NCBI RefSeq assembly: GCF_000003855.2
Contig: NW_003101630.1
Location: 6,252-70,251 of the forward strand
Source of the DNA: Blastomyces gilchristii SLH14081
Taxonomy: Eukaryota > Ascomycota > Eurotiomycetes > Onygenales > Ajellomycetaceae
Direction: 5' to 3'
Length of the DNA: 64,000 nucleotides
Below the pieces are notes generated by a model. It worked only from the letters and a program-made list of their open reading frames with translations, had not been told where the DNA came from and searched no databases. The position numbers were made by a program, and so were the translations under genes. Positions within the stretch are counted from its first letter, which is position 1, and each line of letters begins with the position of its first letter. Below are positions 60,459-64,000 of the stretch, piece by piece.

Positions 60459-63400
60459 TATTATTATTATTATTATTCTTCAATTATAGATGTATGCAGT
60501 CAGAGACTATGACATCTACCTGAGAACTTTTAGTTCTCAGCGTTTTTCCTATATCTGTAAAGTTAACTATTATACATTCATCAATTTCAGATATGCAAAA
60601 TCAGAAAATTTCAGCTCAGAATACAAAAACTGTTTATAAATTACAGTGTTTTAACATCTTCTGATACTTTAAAATCATTTGACAATATCATGACAAAGGA
60701 AAAGAGACCACAGTCTTAAAGATAGACACATTAAATAGATAGATAGAAAGGAATTGAAAGAAAAAGATAAAGTAAAGAGAGACTGTAATAAAACAAATTA
60801 TTAAAAGATAGTATATAGCTGTTTTAACAGACTATATCTGATTGATTTCCTCCTCTTCATATTCAGATATTTCTGAATTTAGTCATTTTCTTATAGCTGC
60901 TTGAGTTTCTGATAGAAAGTCTATTAAGTATTTAATTCCTGTCTCAGTTGAGAATAAGAATCTCATATTTAATTGATTTAGATCATACTTCTCTTTCAAT
61001 CTGGCTCTGAGACTATTATATAATGTACAGTGTATTACAATATACTCAGAATTCTCATTTGCATTGCAGAATGAGCATTCTATTGAGTCAAATCTATTAT
61101 CAAATCTTTGTATATAAGATTTGAAATAGTCATATTCTAGTTTCAGCTGTATTAGAGATGAGAATATTTTCTTTTTACATTTAATTGAACAAGATTTCCA
61201 CTTGAGTTTTGTTTCAAATCTTGAATAATGTATACTCTTCTTTTATTTCTATCAGCTTTCATTTCACTTATCTAAACAAGATTCTTTTATTTTTCTCTTT
61301 ATAAAAGATCAGAACATAATTTTTTGAATAGATCTGCTTAATTCTGAATCTTTTTTTACAGCTGAATCAGTCAATTCATTATCATGAATATTCATACAAG
61401 CAGGAACTCAGTGTAGATGAATTATCAGCTTTAATATTCTTCTCTTTTGAATTTTTAAAATGAAGTTTAAGATCAGTTAAAGATTCATTTAATTATTATA
61501 AATCTGACTATTTCTAAGTCTTTTTAAAGCAGCTTGACTATCAGAGAATATTCATATCTCTTTCAAACTATTTTCTCTTTTATAAGATTTTATTTCAATA
61601 AGTTTGAAAGCTTTCACTATTATAAATAGTTCAGTGTCAAAGACTTCAGATTCACAGCCTAAATTTCAGAAATCTGAGATAAAATTAATATTCTCTTCAG
61701 TATAAGTAATGCCTGTATCTAATCTATTCAAATTCTCATTTTTTAAGTTATCTGAATAAATCAGAATAGAGTCTTTTATATTGATTGTAGAAATTCTCTT
61801 CAAATGCTGATCATATTCTTTCTCTTTAAATAGTTCACTTATTTATAAGACTATAAGAGATTCAAGCTTTTCTCTTCATGATGATAACTTCTCATGATCA
61901 ACTTTTTCAACATTTAAAGAAGAAAATTAATTTTTAATAAGTGAGTATAGTCTGTACAGTTGAGAAGACATTTTCTTTAAAGAATTATTTTCATTTCAAT
62001 CAAGAAATCTATTTCAATCCAGTTCATTTTCAGAGCTAATTAATGAAAATGAAGAAGAGACTCTTTCTCTGATTATATGATTTGAGCTCATCTTTATAAC
62101 TCTCAGAGCATAGCTTATACAGGCCTTTTCAAATCTAATAGTAGAAGAAGAAATTGAAGCTTCAATTTTCATTGCTTTAATAGAAGATGATTTGAATGCT
62201 TTCAGAATTCTTCTCAAAGCTCTGTTTTACAGACTTTGAAAGAGTTCAGTGAAATTTCCTTGATTATTTCATCAAACTTGAACTTCATAATCAGCTACTA
62301 AGATAATACAGGCTATATATAACTGTCTTATAGTCTGAAAGAATAGATCTCTCTCTGTATTTGATAGTCTGATAATGTTATTCAATAGTCTTTCTGCCTT
62401 GACAGTTCTTTGTTGAATATGATATTTAAAATTCATCTTGAAGTTTAATTATACTTCTAATCATTTGATATTTACACTGGGTTTAATCTCTCTATTTAAA
62501 AGAGTTAGAGATAGTTCTTTCTCATTAAATCTAGAAAAGAAATGAATTAACTCAGTTTTATTCATATTAAATTGAATTTAATTGATATCTACTCTAATAA
62601 AGATTTTCTTTACTACTTCTTCAATTACTTTTAAATTCTCTTTAATAGTTTTTGAGCTGTAGACTAGATCAATATCATTCACATAACTCAGAGATTACAC
62701 TATTCTCAAATTTCTATTTTTGAATAGATATACAGTGTATATTGTAAATAAAATGAGTGAGATTGAAGCTTCTTATAGTACTTCTATTTTTATCTCAGTC
62801 TTGTCTTATTTCATTTCATCAAAGAAAAGTTATATAATTCTTTTAGATATAAAACAGTTAATTCATTTTATTAGAGAAGTGACAGTTTTAACATCTTCAA
62901 AGTCTGAATTAACTTTGACTTTGAAACATGATCAAATGCTTCTTTTATATCAATAAAAACTGCAGTTGAGACCAGATCTTCATACTTTATTATTTAAATA
63001 TTATGAATAACTGAGAGAACAGTGTTAATTACAGAACACTGTTTTCTATCTCTCATTTATTCACTGAATAAAAGAGAATTACTGATAGAGCTTATAAAAG
63101 ATAGTTGAGTAGCTATTATCTTTTCTAAAACCTTTTCTAGACAGTTCAATAGAGATATTACTCTATATGACTTGAGAATTGAAGTTTTTCTATTTAGTTT
63201 TATAAGAATCACTTCAGTGACTTCTCTTCAGCATTCAGAATGATATTCATTTTTCAAGAGATTGAAAAAGAGCTCAAAATATTTATTCTTTAAGTAGAAG
63301 TATGTATTTTAAATAATTAAGTGATTAATTGAATCAGGCTCTGCAGCAGCTTTAACTGAACTTGAGAAGATAGCTGACTCTAATTTATCTTGAGTAAGAT

Positions 63401-64000
63401 CAGGCCATTCTCAGTCATTTTCATCAATATAGTTGAGAAGTAATATATTCTCTTTCTCTGAATCTGAATCTGATGAGTTTTGAAAGAGAGTTCTTATAAA
63501 AGCTTGATATTTTTTCTCAAAAGAGTTTGCTGTATATGATTCATTCTGAAACTCATATTCTAAGGTTGAAAGTTTTGCTACACTTCTTGTTTTAGTATAG
63601 TTAAAAGCTTTAAAAACTTCTTTTTCTTATACTTCTTCAAGAGATTTATTCCAGCAGTCTGTTTTAGCTCTTTTAATATCTGAAAAATATTCATTTCTGA
63701 CAGCTTTGAACTCTTTATCAGAAAATATATCATTCTTTCAATCTCTTCTAGCAGTAGTCAATTGTTTTCTTTTAGATGTGATATTCTCATTTCATTAAGA
63801 TTTTGAATAATCAGAAGACTTTCTCTTTGAAATATTATCTTTAACACTTATTAGAATAATAGATGTAATGAACTTCACTCTATTCTTAAGCATTTCATTT
63901 GAGATATCTTGACCAGGATTTCAATATAGCTCACTCTGTCTTTCAGATTTTAACAGTTTTATACTTTCTTCAACTGTCTTTCAGTCAGCCTTTTCAAAGT
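60459..64000 (-). mobile_element. LINE Z, reverse orientation, runs off the window
   Basis: Starting with an ATT-repeat (the AAT tail on the minus strand, about 60459-60478), the minus strand reads 3' UTR, terminal zinc motif (about 61060) and RNase H (about 61380-61790). Reverse transcriptase follows with YVND at 62674-62685, and the upstream linker runs to 64000. It is inserted in hAT copy 3. An open 67-codon piece (62014-62217) is part of the RT thumb region, equal to 26741-26944 in LINE A and 50254-50457 in LINE X. Mutation load is like that of LINE X. Confidence 0.92.

Noticed and set aside
1..64000. Alternative genetic code with TGA as Trp (for example mitochondrial DNA)
   Set aside because: TGA replaces Trp very often, but TAA and TAG also interrupt the same frames at Gln or Trp positions, catalytic residues are lost by the same type of change, and spared segments use TGG normally. 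Mutation explains all of it.

Overview
The window looks like a repeat-dense, AT-rich block of a filamentous fungal genome, probably ascomycete. The grounds are Tad1-like LINEs carrying an RNase H domain, Ty3/gypsy chromoviruses, a fungal-type Helitron, a hAT transposon family with short deletion derivatives, and a degraded FunK1-type fungal protein kinase. Species cannot be assigned. Almost nothing is an intact gene. Nearly every recognisable reading frame is broken by C-to-T / G-to-A transitions, and Trp codons typically read TGA. GG/CC and CG are very rare in the mutated parts, while CA/TG stay common. This resembles repeat-induced point mutation (RIP) acting mainly at CpG and CpC rather than the textbook CpA.

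Left third (1-29.2 kb): hAT copy 1 (about 148-5844, transposase antisense); a GC-normal island with an inverted repeat and TATA box (5995-6720); unassigned decayed coding sequence; a 506-bp hAT-derived MITE (8987-9492); a decayed FunK1 kinase (about 12.2-14.2 kb, minus); a Cys-motif/coiled-coil antisense ORF (15.3-16.1 kb); and a Helitron Rep/helicase gene on the minus strand (16.8 to at least 21.6 kb), itself split by a MITE (20758-21261) and a tRNA-derived SINE (21663-22041). Next come a GC-normal segment with a 92-codon ORF (23.1-24.4 kb), a reverse solo LTR (24.43-24.79 kb), LINE copy A (24790-27488), another GC-normal segment, and a second SINE (28805-29178).

Middle (29.2-57.6 kb) is one nested tower that can be untangled from target-site duplications. 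LINE X starts near 29195. It is interrupted at 31789/42637 by a 5'-truncated LINE Y (TSD TTAACTTTGAAA). LINE Y is itself interrupted by an 8.2-kb gypsy element G1 with 167-bp LTRs (31805-40042, TSD GGTA). LINE X resumes, is interrupted by hAT copy 2 (43290-49116, TSD AAACTGCT), resumes, is interrupted by chromovirus G2 (51571-57195, TSD CTCAA), and ends with an AAT-repeat tail at about 57642.

Right end (57.6-64 kb): a third chromovirus remnant (integrase C-terminus plus chromodomain) followed by an antisense ORF, hAT copy 3 (from 59082), and LINE Z (from about 60459, minus strand), which runs off the window.

The elements interact. The SINE carries the same 3' end as the LINE, so the LINE machinery probably moved it. 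The MITEs share both ends with the hAT element, so its transposase probably moved them. Short elements (SINEs, some LTRs) and a few non-repeat segments escaped the mutation, so the window is a mosaic of mutated and spared DNA.
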